Source of the DNA: Tragulus kanchil
Lineage: Eukaryota > Chordata > Mammalia > Artiodactyla > Tragulidae
Length of the DNA stretch: 64,000 nt
Direction: 5' to 3'
NCBI GenBank assembly: GCA_022376925.1
Contig: JAIOJX010000005.1
Coordinates: forward strand, 160,595,501 to 160,659,500
Positions 44,710 to 57,200 of this stretch are shown here, one piece after another. The translations under genes were made by a program, and so were the position numbers. Positions within the stretch are counted from its first letter, which is position 1; each line of letters opens with the position of its first letter. The notes under the pieces were generated by a model. It searched no databases. It was not told where the DNA came from and saw only the letters and a program-made list of their open reading frames with translations.

Positions 44710-45180
44710 AACAACATTTTTTTAGTTTAATTTTTTACAGAGTTTTATTGATTACTGCCACACATTGACCTGACTCCTCCATAGGTATACACACGCTCCC
44801 CCAGCCCACGGACCTCCTCCCCAGCTTCCTCCCCATCCCACCCCTCCAGGCTGCCACAGAGCCCCTGTTTGAGATTCCCTAGATGAGATATTCCCCTCCC
44901 TCACCCCAGTGTCTGTAAGACTGTTCTTTCTCCATGTCCGCCTCTCCATTGCTGCTCTGCATATTCATTTATCAGCACCATCTTTCCAGATTCCGTACAC
45001 CTGTGTCAGTATACTGTATTTATCTTTCTCTGACATACTTCACTCTGTATAATCATTTCTAGATTTATCCACCTCATTAGAACTGATTCAAATGCTTTTC
45101 TTTTTATGACTGAGTAATATTCCATTGTATATATGTACCACAGTTTCTTTATCCATTCATCTGTCCATAGACATCTAGTC
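44710..45180 (-). mobile_element. LINE-1 3' end, antisense
   Basis: TTACAGAGTTTTATTGATTACTGCC, the CCTCC-rich 3' UTR-like block (CACGGACCTCCTCCCCAGC), then TGACTGAGTAATATTCCATTGTATATATG and CTTTATCCATTCATCTGTCC, the antisense of the L1 ORF2 3' end. Confidence 0.8.
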
Positions 45181-45580
45181 TCAACAATGTTTTAATTCAT
45201 GGTTAAATCACCCTACAATATTCCAACTAATGGTTTAAGTGTCTCCTGATGATAAATATCTATGTTATTTCATTAACAGTTGCAAATGGTAACTTCTTAA
45301 AAAAAATTTTTTTTATTAGCGTATAGTTGATTTAAAAGGTTGTGTTTGTTTCAGATGTACCTCAAAGTGAACCAGCTAACTATGTATGTGTACATCGCCA
45401 CTGTTTTTAAAATTCCTTTTCCATATAGAGTATTATAGAGTATTGAATAGAGTTCCTTGTACTCTACAGCAGGTAAAATGGTGACTTCTACTTTTATTAT
45501 TTATTTTGTTTTACTTAGCTGGGATTCTTTCCCCCCTTGTTTGATTGATATATAATTAATGTATATCATTGCATCCATTT

Positions 45581-47767
45581 AAAATATGCAACATAATAGT
45601 TTGACTTCCATATAGTGTGAAACATTTGCCACAATAAGGTTAGTTAACATACATTATTTCATCTAGATATAAAAAAAACAAAGTTCTTTTCTATGAAAAG
45701 AATTCATAGGATCCATTGTGTTAATGAATTTCAAATCTATCATATGGTAGTGTTAACTGTGGTTATTGTGTTGTAAATTACCTCCTAAGTACCATTTTAT
45801 CTTCTTTCTTTATTTGTTTTTTTCACAGAGTTCTGTTGTTTACTGCCATACATCGACCTGAATCTGCCATAGGTAGACATTATTTTATCTTATAACTGAG
45901 AGTTTGCACTTTTGAACAACTTTGTTCAATTCTTCTTCTACCAACTCCTCACTTTCAGTCACTATGAATATAATCTTTTTTTATGAGATTTTTTTTTTTT
46001 TTATGATTTCACATATAAGTGAGATCACACAGTATTTTTCTGTTTGACTTATTCCACTTAGCCAAATGCTATCAAGTTCCATTATAGCTTTGTAGTATAG
46101 TCTGAAGTCAGGGAACATGACCCCTTCAGCCCTTCTTTGTCAAGATTGGTTTGGCTAATTGGGGTCTTCTATGTTTCCATACAAATTTTAAAATTACTTA
46201 ATCTTGTTCTTTGAAAAATGCTATTGATATTTGATACGGATTACTCTGAATCTATAGATTTCTTTGGTCAGTATAGTAATTTTCCTAGGATTAATTCTTC
46301 CAATGGGCTTCCCTGATGGCACTAGTGGTAAAGAACCTGCCTGCTAAATGCAGGAATCATAAAAGATGCAAGTGCAATCCCTGGGTCTGGAAGATTCCCT
46401 GGAATAGCACATGACAACTCATTCCATTATTCTTGCCTGGAGCCTCCCATGGACAGAGGAGCCTGGAGGATTACTGAGGGTCCTGAGGGTTGTAAAGAGT
46501 CAGACATGATGGAAGTGACTTAGCATTCAGGCCCTCAATTCCTTCAATCCATGAAAACGAAGCATCTTTCCATCTATTTGTGTGGCCTTCAGTTTCTTTC
46601 ATCAGTGTCTTACAGTTTTCTGAGTACAGGTCTCTTACCTCCTTAGGCAGGTTTATTTCTAGGTATTTCATTCTTTAAAATATGCAACATAATAGTTTGA
46701 CTTCCATATAGTGTGAAACATTTGCCACAATAAGGTTAGTTAACATACATTATTTCATCTAGATATAAAAAAAACAAAGTTCTTTTCTATGAAAAGAATT
46801 CATAGGATCCATTGTGTTAATGAATTTCAAATCTATCATATGGTAGTGTTAACTGTGGTTATTGTGTTGTAAATTACCTCCTAAGTACCATTTTATCTTC
46901 TTTCTTTATTTGTTTTTTTCACAGAGTTCTGTTGTTTACTGCCATACATCGACCTGAATCTGCCATAGGTAGACATTATTTTATCTTATAACTGAGAGTT
47001 TGCACTTTTGAACAACTTTGTTCAATTCTTCTTCTACCAACTCCTCACTTTCAGTCACTATGAATATAATCTTTTTTTATGAGATTTTTTTTTTATGATT
47101 TCACATATAAGTGAGATCACACAGTATTTTTCTGTTTGACTTATTCCACTTAGCCAAATGCTATCAAGTTCCATTATAGCTTTGTAGTATAGTCTGAAGT
47201 CAGGGAACATGACCCCTTCAGCCCTTCTTTGTCAAGATTGGTTTGGCTAATTGGGGTCTTCTATGTTTCCATACAAATTTTAAAATTACTTAATCTTGTT
47301 CTTTGAAAATGCTATTGATATTTGATACGGATTACTCTGAATCTATAGATTTCTTTGGTCAGTATAGTAATTTTCCTAGGATTAATTCTTCCAATGGGCT
47401 TCCCTGATGGCACTAGTGGTAAAGAACCTGCCTGCTAAATGCAGGAATCATAAAAGATGCAAGTGCAATCCCTGGGTCTGGAAGATTCCCTGGAATAGCA
47501 CATGACAACTCATTCCATTATTCTTGCCTGGAGCCTCCCATGGACAGAGGAGCCTGGAGGATTACTGAGGGTCCTGAGGGTTGTAAAGAGTCAGACATGA
47601 TGGAAGTGACTTAGCATTCAGGCCCTCAATTCCTTCAATCCATGAAAACGAAGCATCTTTCCATCTATTTGTGTGGCCTTCAGTTTCTTTCATCAGTGTC
47701 TTACAGTTTTCTGAGTACAGGTCTCTTACCTCCTTAGGCAGGTTTATTTCTAGGTATTTCATTCTTT
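45581..47767 (+). repeat. Direct duplication 16: 45581-46676 / 46677-47767
   Basis: Offset 1,091-1,096 bp; poly-T shorter in the second copy; includes a Bov-tA-like SINE. Confidence 0.95.
46305..46535 (+). mobile_element. Bov-tA-like SINE
   Basis: GGGCTTCCCTGATGGCACTAGTGG head, GCAATCCCTGGGTCTGGAAG, ATTCTTGCCTGGAG, CCCATGGACAGAGGAGCCTGG and AAGAGTCAGACATGATGGAAG, with flanks AATTCTTCCAAT / AATTCCTTCAAT. Diagnostic of ruminants. Second copy at ~47396-47626. Confidence 0.88.
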
Positions 47768-48074
47768 ATAATGCAATTATAATGAGATTATTTCCTTAAT
47801 TTCTCTTGTAGTTTGTTGTTAGTGTGTAGAAATGCGACATTCTATATATTCTGTATCCTGCAATTGTACTGAATTCATTGGTGATGCACTCTAGTGGTGT
47901 TTGGTGACATCTTTAGGATTTCTATGTATGGTATAGTATCATCTGCAAAGTGACAGTTTTTCTCTCTTTCCAATTTGAATTTCTTCTATTTCTTGTCTGA
48001 CTGCTCTGGCCAGGATTTCCAACAATATCGTGAATAAAAGTGGTTAGATTGGGCATGCTTGTCTTGCTCCTGAT

Positions 48075-50301
48075 CTTAGAGGAAATGCTTTCAGGTTTTC
48101 ACCACTGAGTATGACGTTATTTGTGGGGTTATCAGATGGTTCAGAGATCTCTGTTTCTTTAAGGTCAGTTATCAGAACTTTACTCATTTCTTTGTGTCGT
48201 GCTATGTTTTTCTGATCTCCATGATCACTGATTTGCTCTATTGGTATGTGCACATTTGAGTTAGCAATCTCCTCTTTCCTGCTCAGACTCTGTGATTCAG
48301 GTTGATAACTTCAGTCTCACCTTGTTATCTGGGATTTTCACAGTGGACTTTTGCCTATGGATAGTCCTGAAGCACAATTAGTGTCAAAGGAAAACTTGGT
48401 TAGGTATTCAAGTCCAGAGGGAAATTAATATGAAAGACTGTGAGGTCTGGCTTTACCAGCAGAAGAGTAGATTTGAAAGATTGGGAAGGTAGGAACCAAG
48501 AGCTTCATTTATGAGAAATATTGAGACTATGGGAAGGGAGTTAACATTTCTGCAAGAGTTGGTAGGTTCCAAGACATTTTCCAATGGCATGTTTAGGAGG
48601 CTCTGTGGGTGATGAACCTGGAATGTGAACCTATGTGTGGTCAGAAGCCTCCTTAGAGAATGAATATGTGTGTCAAACCTACATCCTGGTGCCCAGAGTT
48701 GAAAAGGTCAGTCATGTAGTCCTCTCTGACTCCCCTGACTTCACAAGGCACTTTTTCCATCTCTGAGCTCATCATTCTCTCCTCTCTCAGGCACAGAGGG
48801 GCGATCTTAAGTATTGAGCACCTGAGTCTTTACCAGGGATCTGGCCCTGGGCTGAATACCTTACAGCAGTTACTATTACCCGCATGGTAGCCTGCAGAGG
48901 AGATGCCATGGTTCCCACCTTTTCAGTGAAGAATTTGAAGCACAGGGAGATTATGTAATGTGGCCAATGTAATTATGAAATGCAACAGTCAGCGAGCGGT
49001 GGAGGCAGGATTGCATGCATACCTCAAAGATATTTGGGGCTATTTTCAAAGAGCAGAATTTGACTAAAATTGCATACATTCTAGCCCTTGGTAACAGATG
49101 AAGAGCTGACTGTGGAGAATCGGATTCATCATGTCTACATTCACAGGACCCCAGAGTGCTTTGCCCTGGCAGGACCAATAGATACTTCTTAGAGGAAATG
49201 CTTTCAGGTTTTCACCACTGAGTATGACGTTATTTGTGGGGTTATCAGATGGTTCAGAGATCTCTGTTTCTTTAAGGTCAGTTATCAGAACTTTACTCAT
49301 TTCTTTGTGTCGTGCTATGTTTTTCTGATCTCCATGATCACTGATTTGCTCTATTGGTATGTGCACATTTGAGTTAGCAATCTCCTCTTTCCTGCTCAGA
49401 CTCTGTGATTCAGGTTGATAACTTCAGTCTCACCTTGTTATCTGGGATTTTCACAGTGGACTTTTGCCTATGGATAGTCCTGAAGCACAATTAGTGTCAA
49501 AGGAAAACTTGGTTAGGTATTCAAGTCCAGAGGGAAATTAATATGAAAGACTGTGAGGTCTGGCTTTACCAGCAGAAGAGTAGATTTGAAAGATTGGGAA
49601 GGTAGGAACCAAGAGCTTCATTTATGAGAAATATTGAGACTATGGGAAGGAGTTAACATTTCTGCAAGAGTTGGTAGGTTCCAAGACATTTTCCAATGGC
49701 ATGTTTAGGAGGCTCTGTGGGTGATGAACCTGGAATGTGAACCTATGTGTGGTCAGAAGCCTCCTTAGAGAATGAATATGTGTGTCAAACCTACATCCTG
49801 GTGCCCAGAGTTGAAAAGGTCAGTCATGTAGTCCTCTCTGACTCCCCTGACTTCACAAGGCACTTTTTCCATCTCTGAGCTCATCATTCTCTCCTCTCTC
49901 AGGCACAGAGGGGCGATCTTAAGTATTGAGCACCTGAGTCTTTACCAGGGATCTGGCCCTGGGCTGAATACCTTACAGCAGTTACTATTACCCGCATGGT
50001 AGCCTGCAGAGGAGATGCCATGGTTCCCACCTTTTCAGTGAAGAATTTGAAGCACAGGGAGATTATGTAATGTGGCCAATGTAATTATGAAATGCAACAG
50101 TCAGCGAGCGGTGGAGGCAGGATTGCATGCATACCTCAAAGATATTTGGGGCTATTTTCAAAGAGCAGAATTTGACTAAAATTGCATACATTCTAGCCCT
50201 TGGTAACAGATGAAGAGCTGACTGTGGAGAATCGGATTCATCATGTCTACATTCACAGGACCCCAGAGTGCTTTGCCCTGGCAGGACCAATAGATACTTC
50301 T
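48075..50301 (+). repeat. Direct duplication 17: 48075-49189 / 49188-50301
   Basis: Offset 1,112-1,113 bp. Confidence 0.95.
48805..49020 (+). repeat. MIR SINE fossil
   Basis: GTATTGAGCACCTGAGTCTTTACCAGG, CTTTTCAGTGAAGAATTTGAAGCAC and GTGGAGGCAGGATTGCATGC follow MIR in plus orientation. Copy at ~49917-50133. Confidence 0.7.
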
Positions 50302-52112
50302 CAAACAGTGGAGCAGTGCTCACCAAGTACACTCTCTTGTTGATCGGCAACAACTTCCGACTCCTTTTGACTATAAACCAAAACACAATATATCTGTCCA
50401 CTACAGTACACAAATGGCTGTTAATAACTTTAGGGTTTTGGTGCTTAGATGTAGGGCTATGGAGATGGGGGTGACACATTGCTTTTGCGGAATTTCCGAG
50501 CAGTGGGAGGGATGAGTGGCAGCATTCTGGAGAGCGGCTGAGTGCCTGTGGGCGTAGGGTGTTGACCTTGTGAGAAGCTGCAGCTACACATGGGGAAGCC
50601 CTCCTGGCTGGATTGAAGGCCGATGTTTGATCCACAGAACATTTGTGCACAGCGGGGACTCAGTAAATCGAAGCTGATGTGACTCCCCTGTAGAGAAGAG
50701 AAAAAGAGAGGTCACTGAGAAGCTACTTGAATTGGGTGCAGAAGGATGTAAGTTTCCTTGCTCAAGAGCAGCAGGCGCAGGACCTGTCAGGATCCACAGG
50801 GTGGACTTGTTGCCCTTCCTCTCCCTGGACTCTAGTGTGCGCTCCTGTTTCTAGCCTCTTCTCAGGCACTGTTGTTCTGACTCTGGCCTTCCTTTCCTCT
50901 GGTGTTGAACTTGTCTGCTTCCTCCTGGATTGGGAGACTGTGCAGCAAGGACAAGGGCTCACTGCCATGGCAGTCACGCTATTGTCCAGTTCTCTGGATA
51001 GTGCCAAGGGATGAGTCCTCACCACAACCCTCTGCTGGGCTCTGAGCCCACAGGGCAAGGGCACTCTCAGATGGGCGATGGGCTATGGAAACACATGGGC
51101 CCTTCAGTTTGGGTAAACAAAGGTGCAGATCTTTTGAGACAGTGTAATCTGTCTGTAGTAAGCAACTGCGCCTGGCTTTCCTGTCATTTCCTCTTTGTCT
51201 CCAGCTCCTGCTCAGTGGAAGACTCCCAGCTAAAGAGCCCAGATTGCCGGAATGAATGTCCTGAACACCCTGGCAGCAACTCTGGGTGCTCAGCTCCAAG
51301 AGATGCAGACAGAGAGAGAAAGGTCTCCACACTCTATGAGGCAGCATAATGTAGGGGAAGAAGGACACCTTGGTCTTTCCAGACACTCAGGTCACTTTCA
51401 GTGGGAGGGGCCTCAAGGACTTCAGGGTCCATTCTTACTCTCAAAATCTTACTGGTAACCAAGACAGCCAGAACTTAGGAGTACACTTTGAGACACAACT
51501 CCTGAGTGTGGACCTTTTTGGATGTGATCCATGCATTCCCATTTTACGTACATGCACACCTCCATGCTTTTGTATACCTCTGTTCATTATATGCAGCACA
51601 GTGTGTAAGGTGCCCATAAAACAATCCCTGTTCCCAAGGAAGCTTTTAGTCTAGTGGTTTGCTATGGTCACTTGAATATTGGCCCTGAATATATCTAGGT
51701 CCTCATCCTTTGCACTGATGGACGTTGTAGGTTATCTCGCAAAATGGCTTTTGCGGTAGTGGTTAAGATGCTTGAGATGTGGAGACAATCCTAGGCTATC
51801 TGTGTACCCCCTGCATCTGATTAAAGGATCCTGTGACAGAAAAGCACAGGACCCTAGAAAACAAAGCAATGTGGCTATGGACCAGAGGGAAACTCATGGA
51901 CTGCCCTACAGTCTTGTAGATGGCGGAGGGCCAGGAACTAAGGAACTCCAGAAGCTCAAATGGCAGGAGAAGGAATCTCTCCTGGAACCTCAGAAAGTTG
52001 TGTACTCTGCAAGGACCTATTATTAGAGAAATTCCTTTGGGGATTAGAAGGTGCTACAGCAGAGAGAGATGCTGTCATTTCACAGAAGGTAACAGTAAAG
52101 GACTGCTGCCAT
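50302..52112. other. Single-copy stretch between the ANTXRL blocks, no gene seen
   Basis: No exon with recognisable motifs was found. Around 51660-51870 the text resembles a dispersed mammalian repeat (GGTTAAGATGCTTGAGATGTGGAGAC), family not assigned. Confidence 0.45.
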
Positions 52113-52463
52113 GGGCTTCCCCTGGTGGTCCAGTGGATAAGGACACCGCCTTGCAGTGCAAAGGGCGCCGGTTCGATCCCTGACCTGGGAAGATCCCACG
52201 TGCTGCGGAGAGGCTGGACTGATGTGTCCAATCACTGAGCCGGAGCTCTGAAGCACATGCGCCCAGAGCTGGCACTCTGCGACAATAGACGCCACCGTGA
52301 TGGGAGGCCCGCAGGAGCCAAAGAACAAAGATGGATGAAAATAGAGAAATGAAAGACCAATAGAAGTGACCTGCCCGCTCCGCTCCCTCCCCAACCTGAC
52401 CCCCGCCCAAAATAAAATAAATAAATAAATCTTAAAAAAAAAGAAAAGAAAAGAAAAGAAAAG
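52113..52463 (+). mobile_element. tRNA-Glu-derived SINE, lineage-type copy 4
   Basis: Sense copy with the same head, GGTTCGATCCC B box and body, ending in AAATAAATAAATAAATC and then an (AAAAG)n tail at ~52441-52463. The flanking direct repeat is unclear. Confidence 0.88.
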
Positions 52464-54211
52464 ACGGATGCCAGAGCGCATGGAAGGTCACAGAGATAGT
52501 CCTGGGTGCTGTGTCCACATAGCCTGCCTGTGGGTCTCCTGCTATATAATCTGGGGTGAGATTGGGAGCTGATTCTGGTCTGCAGAGACTGTAGGTCCCA
52601 GCGACTCACTTTAAGGCCAGAGAACCAAGGCCTTTGAGAAAGGAATTGGGACTCCAGCACCCACTAGAATGCTGAGGTATCCACAGAAATTCTACAACAG
52701 AAAGGTCCACAGGACTATGGGTGGGAGGGATAAGATCAAGTGGGAGACAGGAAGAGGAATGGGAGGGGTCACATCTACCAGGCACAGTCATGGGCTCCCA
52801 GCCCCTCTCAGGTACGGGTTTCCTTACTCTCTGGGTGTCCTTGGCAACCTTCTTGACCTCTCAGGCCTCAGTTTTATGTTCAGCATGTATGCAGCATGTC
52901 ACCGTGAGCAAGAGACTAGTGGACAGACTGGAGAGTTGGCATTGCGGGGGCCTAGCAGAGCCCTGGCGGATACAAGTGTTCCCAAATCCATCACTCTGTC
53001 ACCCCAACTTCGGCTTCAAAGAGCATCCCTGGGACTGTGACCATTTCAGAGATGTGCTCAGCACCCTGGCCCTCACCTCCCTGGGCAGGAAGGCTATTTC
53101 TGGCATTTTCCTGTTGTCTACCTTCTTGTCTCTTTGTTTCTCTCTGCTTGAATTCTTTGTCTTGCTCTGTACTTCTTCTGAGTGAGCATCTCTGATGACT
53201 GTCTCCAGAGAGTTCAGGGCATATGCTGGCGTGGGCCTCTGGTGACTGTAATGAGGCTATGGTTCTGGGAAGAGGCTCCAGGAGAATCAGGTAGAGCATG
53301 GGGCTTCCCTGGAAGCAGACCTGGGACCGAGAGCCGTAGGAGCCCCTGCACCTCTGTCGCCAGACAGTGTCTCTGCTGGGAGTGAGCGGGCCTCACGTGG
53401 GTCAGCAGCAGGGTCCATCCAGAGGCTTTCAGGCCTGCCTACAGCTTCCAAACGGCCATGTGCCCCATCACCAAAAGCAGTGTTTGTCTGATTCAGGGAA
53501 GGTGACCAATGCAGCCCTCATTACAGACTCAGGGACCACAATGTCCCCCAGGCCCCCAGCCTGGTCGGTACAAAGGGTCTGAGCTTGGAATGACCAGGCA
53601 AATGATTTCCAGGCAAACCATCGCCCTCCTTGGGCCCCAGGGAGCTGAGTGGGGCAACCTCTGGTGGTTTGGGGGTAAGCATCATGAGATCATGAGTGTT
53701 GACCTGAAAGGTCAGCACAGAGCAGTGAGAAGGGTGCAACCAGGCTCAGACTTCCAGTCTAGTGGTGCCCCTCCCAGCCTCTGTGACCTGGGCCAAGTCA
53801 CTCAGCCTCTCTGTGGGTCAGTTCCCCTTGGTAAATCTGGGATAAGAGTAGTGTCCACCTGTACAGTTGTTGTAAGGATTAAAGCAATTGAGTAAAGCTT
53901 TTAGTTGAGTGACTGACCCATAGAAGGAACTCTGTAGAATTATCCATCACTATCATGACATTCCAGGGATGACTATTGAAACAAGTCAGCTTCTCCCTAT
54001 TGCTGCAGACACTGACACAGAGAGACCATCTTTACTACCTGCTAAATGCAGTGTTGGCCAGACAACATTGGGGAGGGGGGAGTCACCATGTCTCACCACT
54101 GCTAGCCCCTGAGTGACCAGCCCAGGAGAGTCTCACATGTGGGGTGCAGCCCGCAGTCCACAGGAGAGGGTGGGTAGTGTGGAGGGAGGCCAATAGACCT
54201 CTCCAGGCTTT
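52464..54211. other. Sequence 3' of the ANTXRL stop with one MIR
   Basis: If the terminal exon is right, the 3' UTR starts here and runs leftward. A minus-strand MIR lies about 53745-53945 (CTGTGACCTGGGCCAAGTCACTCAGCC, GTTGTTGTAAGGATTAAAGC). No other gene was seen. Confidence 0.5.
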
Positions 54212-54241
54212 TTACTTATAACGGAAGTTCTGGGCATTGCT
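54212..54241 (-). CDS. ANTXRL: ANTXRL terminal coding exon and stop
   Basis: The acceptor CTTTTCTTCTCCAG is followed in phase 0 by SNAQNFRYK and TAA at 54214-54212. ANTXR1 continues with a CINFTRVK-like stretch, so this looks like a shortened end without the proline-rich extension of ANTXR1. I see no canonical AATAAA on the minus strand between the stop and about 52.5 kb, so the 3' UTR end is not placed. Confidence 0.62.
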   Translation of the reverse strand, partial: SNAQNFRYK

Positions 54242-57200
54242 CTGGAGAAGAAAAGTCCTGACATCCTTGAGGTGAGGATACAGGGGAACTGCATGGGCAC
54301 CATGCTTAGAATCATCTGGAAGCCCATGAGCTTCAGGTCTTTACATCTTGGGTGTTCCTCTCAGTAGATGCTGGGACAGGGCTCTGTCACCCACAGTCCC
54401 AGGGGCCGTCTGTCAAAGGTAAAACCAAGACCCCACCCCATGGAGACCAGCCCTGTGCCCTACTTACTGTGTCCCTGGACGAACACTGCACCAATGGCAC
54501 CAGGCTGCAGCGCTGAAGAAAGCTATAAAAGATATCCAGCTTTCCCTGAAAAACAGATGTGGTTGTGAAGAGGCTATAACTGCAGATGCTGCCTCTAGAT
54601 AAGCAGCGTCCTTCCATCTCCCATGGGTCCCCAGGGCTGTGTCCTCATACACTGGTGGAGGTAGCACTGAGACCTCATCTAGGGCAAGGCCTTAAAAACC
54701 TTTATGTGTGTTGGGAGATGGTTTCTGTGGGTGACCAGCTGTTTTGGATTCTGGAACAAATCAGTACTTTTGGTGTAGGAGGAGATGTTGGGGCTACTTT
54801 TGGAAAAAAAAAAAAACTCAAAGGTTGGAGGAGGTATGCGGTAGCTAAGGAGAAACATTGGGGTGGGTGTGAGGACTGGGAAGGAGCTTGAAAGAGAGCA
54901 AAGATGGCCTGCATTTGGGGGCACAGAGGGAGAAGGCAGAGTCAGAGATCCAATCCCTGCTCAGATAGAAGGGCCCTGATACTGAGGGAAAGAAGAAGAT
55001 GAGGAAAACAAATAACAGACCGGGAAGTGGACCTGGTGGAGGCTGGTTCTCTGAGTGGGAACAAACCCCAGGAAGGTGGCTTCCTCCCTATGGGAATGTG
55101 AGCTCTGGCTTCCCTGGACCCCCACAGTGTCAGGGGAGACATGGGGCTGCCCTTCCAGCTGCTCTTTGAAGCTCCTGGGAGGAAGCAATGGATTCCACAG
55201 GGACAGAGGCAGCCCCAGGGGGAGGAGGGCAAAGCTGAAGCCGGAGAAGGTGGTTCTTTCCTCTTCACCCCTGCCACTTGGGATCCTCCCTAGTCCCTGT
55301 TATCTCTCAACCTCTGGCCAGCTGGGATCTCAGTCACCCAGGGGAGGGAAGTGTCCTCAGGCCCCCTCATTCCTGAAGTCCTTGTCCCCTGACTCAGGTG
55401 CCCCAAGGACAATGCAGTGAGCTCTCTCCTTCCCTCACTGAACAGATAGGAGCCCTGGGCACTTCTGGGCAGTTGAGTGGTGGTACGGTCTGGGCTTGGA
55501 AACATTTTTACTAAGCTGCATGTGGTTTTTACAATTTAGTTTATTTTCACTCATCTAGTCACTGGCCAGTGAAATCCAGGCCATTGCTGAAGCTGATGAC
55601 AACCTCTGTGAGAACTAGGGATTGGTTGGCTATGAACCAGCTACCAACATCCGGAATCCCAAGCCCCTTCCAGGGGTCAGACCTCGGTCCAAAGTCTGGT
55701 GCCCATACATTCATCTCCTCCGCTTTCCCTGAAAACAGATGTGGTTGTGAAGAGGCTATAACTGCAGATGCTGCCTCTAGGCGTCCCCCCAGGGCTGTGT
55801 CCTCATACACTGGTGGAGGTAGCACTGAGACCTCATCTAGGCAAGGCCTTAAAAACCTTTATGTGTGTTGGGAGATGGTTTCTGTGGGTGACCAGCTGTT
55901 TTGGATTCTGGAACAAATCAGTACTTTTGGTGTAGGAGGAGATGTTGGGGCTACTTTTGGAAAAAAAAAAAAACTCAAAGGTTGGAGGAGGTATGCGGTA
56001 GCTAAGGAGAAACATTGGGGTGGGTGTGAGGACTGGGAAGGAGCTTGAAAGAGAGCAAAGATGGCCTGCATTTGGGGGCACAGAGGGAGAAGGCAGAGTC
56101 AGAGATCCAATCCCTGCTCAGATAGAAGGGCCCTGATACTGAGGGAAAGAAGAAGATGAGGAAAACAAATAACAGACCGGGAAGTGGACCTGGTGGAGGC
56201 TGGTTCTCTGAGTGGGAACAAACCCCAGGAAGGTGGCTTCCTCCCTATGGGAATGTGAGCTCTGGCTTCCCTGGACCCCCACAGTGTCAGGGGAGACATG
56301 GGGCTGCCCTTCCAGCTGCTCTTTGAAGCTCCTGGGAGGAAGCAATGGATTCCACAGGGACAGAGGCAGCCCCAGGGGGAGGAGGGCAAAGCTGAAGCCG
56401 GAGAAGGTGGTTCTTTCCTCTTCACCCCTGCCACTTGGGATCCTCCCTAGTCCCTGTTATCTCTCAACCTCTGGCCAGCTGGGATCTCAGTCACCCAGGG
56501 GAGGGAAGTGTCCTCAGGCCCCCTCATTCCTGAAGTCCTTGTCCCCTGACTCAGGTGCCCCAAGGACAATGCAGTGAGCTCTCTCCTTCCCTCACTGAAC
56601 AGATAGGAGCCCTGGGCACTTCTGGGCAGTTGAGTGGTGGTACGGTCTGGGCTTGGAAACATTTTTACTAAGCTGCATGTGGTTTTTACAATTTAGTTTA
56701 TTTTCACTCATCTAGTCACTGGCCAGTGAAATCCAGGCCATTGCTGAAGCTGATGACAACCTCTGTGAGAACTAGGGATTGGTTGGCTATGAACCAGCTA
56801 CCAACATCCGGAATCCCAAGCCCCTTCCAGGGGTCAGACCTCGGTCCAAAGTCTGGTGCCCATACATTCATCTCCTCCAATCCAGGATTTTGAAGTACAG
56901 GCCTGTGTTATAAGGACTGGCTTGCCCCCCATCCCCCCGCCCCAGTTTGGAGAGCATTATCCTTCACTTCTTAAGGGTACTTCTCACCTCCATTTGTCTT
57001 ATCCTGTCTTCTTGGCACTCACAGCAAGGAATAATCACTGTGGTATGTCCGTGCTGGGGGCATGGCTGCTAGAAAGAGGAAGTAATTGAGTCCTTGTCTG
57101 GCAGCTCCTGCATGCAGATACATGGCATTCACTGCCCTGGCACCTGTCCAGTCCTGGCCACTCAGCAAATGCTTGCTGGAGAATCAAGGGCAAAGGAGCA

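Larger units (their letters stand above)
45300..48140 (-). mobile_element. LINE-1 fragments, antisense (3' UTR and ORF2), duplicated
   Basis: A TTATTAGCGTATAGTTGATTT block and a TTAACATACATTATTTCATC block are 3' UTR-like. From ~46080, ORF2 text appears (CTTTGTAGTATAGTCTGAAGTCAGG, antisense of LRDQPP-type coding), continuing to GATCTTAGAGGAAATGCTTTCAGG at 48071. A SINE splits it, and a direct repeat 45581-46676 / 46677-47767 lengthens it. Older and more diverged than the L1 at the window start. Confidence 0.8.

Noticed and set aside
50063..50650. 195-codon minus-strand open frame
   Set aside because: It crosses an antisense MIR and the end of a duplicated segment, has no signal, domain or repeat structure, and has no convincing splice context.
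55560..55620. Candidate ANTXRL exon reading VVISFSNGLDF on the minus strand
   Set aside because: It resembles the SMNDGLSFI motif, but its phases (1 in, 2 out) do not fit the phase-0 neighbours, the donor is weak, and it would sit in the cytoplasmic-tail region. The CCECQ exon at 56988-57053 fits instead.
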